Source: DATDRS01 sp035291605
Lineage (GTDB): Bacteria > Chloroflexota > Anaerolineae > Anaerolineales > UBA6663
Assembly: GCA_035291605.1 (NCBI GenBank)
Contig: DATDRS010000247.1
Location: 1 to 5,503, forward strand
DNA length: 5,503 bases
Reading direction: 5' to 3'
Part shown: one piece after another, positions 5,194-5,503 of the stretch
Layout of the letters: each line of letters begins with the position of its first letter
How positions within the stretch are numbered: the first letter of the stretch is position 1
The notes under the pieces: model-generated
The model's input: the letters and a program-made list of their open reading frames with translations, nothing else
Database searches by the model: none
Told to the model about the DNA's origin: nothing
Translations under genes and position numbers: made by a program

Positions 5194-5503
5194 ATGTCAC
5201 GACCTGTCACACTCTTCACCGGTCAATGGGCTGACCTGACCCTCGAAGACCTCGCCAAGAAAGTCAGCGCGTGGGGCTATGACGGCCTCGAGCTGGCCTG
5301 CTGGGGCGATCACTTCGACGTGGACAAGGCCCTCGCCGATCCCGGCTACGTCAAAACGCGCCGGGATATCCTCAACAAGTACAATCTCAAGTGCTTCGCC
5401 ATCAGCACGCACCTCGTCGGGCAGGCGGTCTGCGACAACATTGACGCGCGCCACAAGGGCATCCTGCCGCCGGATGTGTGGGGCGACGGCGACCCCGAGG
5501 GCG
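5194..5503 (+). CDS. Sugar phosphate isomerase/epimerase-type TIM-barrel protein, N-terminal part (3' end outside window)
   Basis: The frame stays open from ATG 5194 to the window end, giving 103 residues. The start MSRPVTLFTGQWADLTLEDLAKKVSAWGYDGLELACWGDHFDV has the first strand and helix of the xylose-isomerase-like TIM barrel (AP_endonuc_2, PF01261): 'LFTGQWADL', then 'AK..SAWGYDGLEL'. Next come a helix KTRRDILNKYN and a second strand LKCFAISTHLVGQAV (residues 69-83) with H78, a position often near the metal site in this fold. The segment DARHKGILPPDVWGDGDPEG resembles a subfamily of sugar phosphate isomerase/epimerase proteins usually about 300-350 residues long, so about two thirds is missing. 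Members isomerise or epimerise sugars or polyols, often beside Gfo/Idh/MocA dehydrogenases. It follows an 80-base gap and has its own strong ribosome binding site, so it may belong to a separate transcription unit. Confidence 0.85.
   Translation, partial: MSRPVTLFTGQWADLTLEDLAKKVSAWGYDGLELACWGDHFDVDKALADPGYVKTRRDILNKYNLKCFAISTHLVGQAVCDNIDARHKGILPPDVWGDGDPEG

Overview
The window is GC-rich, tightly packed bacterial DNA with every gene on the + strand. Genes are separated by 1-12 bases or overlap, apart from two gaps of about 110 and 80 bases. Clear Shine-Dalgarno sites sit 6-9 bases before each start, and third codon positions are strongly G/C. The gene mix and a C-rich/G-rich intergenic hairpin repeat at 1046-1140 remind me of high-GC Chloroflexota or similar soil/sediment metagenome genomes. 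That taxonomic guess is weak and rests on memory of such repeats, not on a marker gene.

Layout: (1) 2-367, C-terminal half of a creatininase-family amidohydrolase, cut by the window edge. (2) 380-1045, cyclase-family (kynurenine formamidase / isatin hydrolase type) metal hydrolase. (3) 1046-1140, intergenic inverted repeat that also holds a G-quadruplex motif. (4) 1156-4805, a complete four-gene molybdenum hydroxylase in the order FAD subunit, [2Fe-2S] subunit, and molybdopterin subunit split into two genes, a large N-terminal half and a smaller C-terminal half. (5) 4805-5113, an EthD-family small protein whose start overlaps the stop of the last hydroxylase gene. (6) 5114-5193, a gap with a weak GC hairpin. 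(7) 5194 to the window end, N-terminal part of a sugar phosphate isomerase/epimerase-type TIM-barrel protein that runs off the window.

How the genes may work together: the hydroxylase would insert water-derived oxygen into an activated carbon, typically next to nitrogen in a heteroaromatic ring, passing electrons Mo -> two [2Fe-2S] -> FAD. The two upstream hydrolases belong to families known to open cyclic amides, so an N-heterocycle hydroxylation and ring-opening cluster is a reasonable hypothesis. The substrate cannot be read from the sequence. The most notable feature is the split molybdopterin subunit. It resembles in gene order, sizes and break point the nicotinate dehydrogenase (NdhFSLM) of Eubacterium barkeri as I remember it. 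No molybdenum cofactor maturation gene, regulator, transporter, tRNA, rRNA, CRISPR array or insertion sequence is visible.
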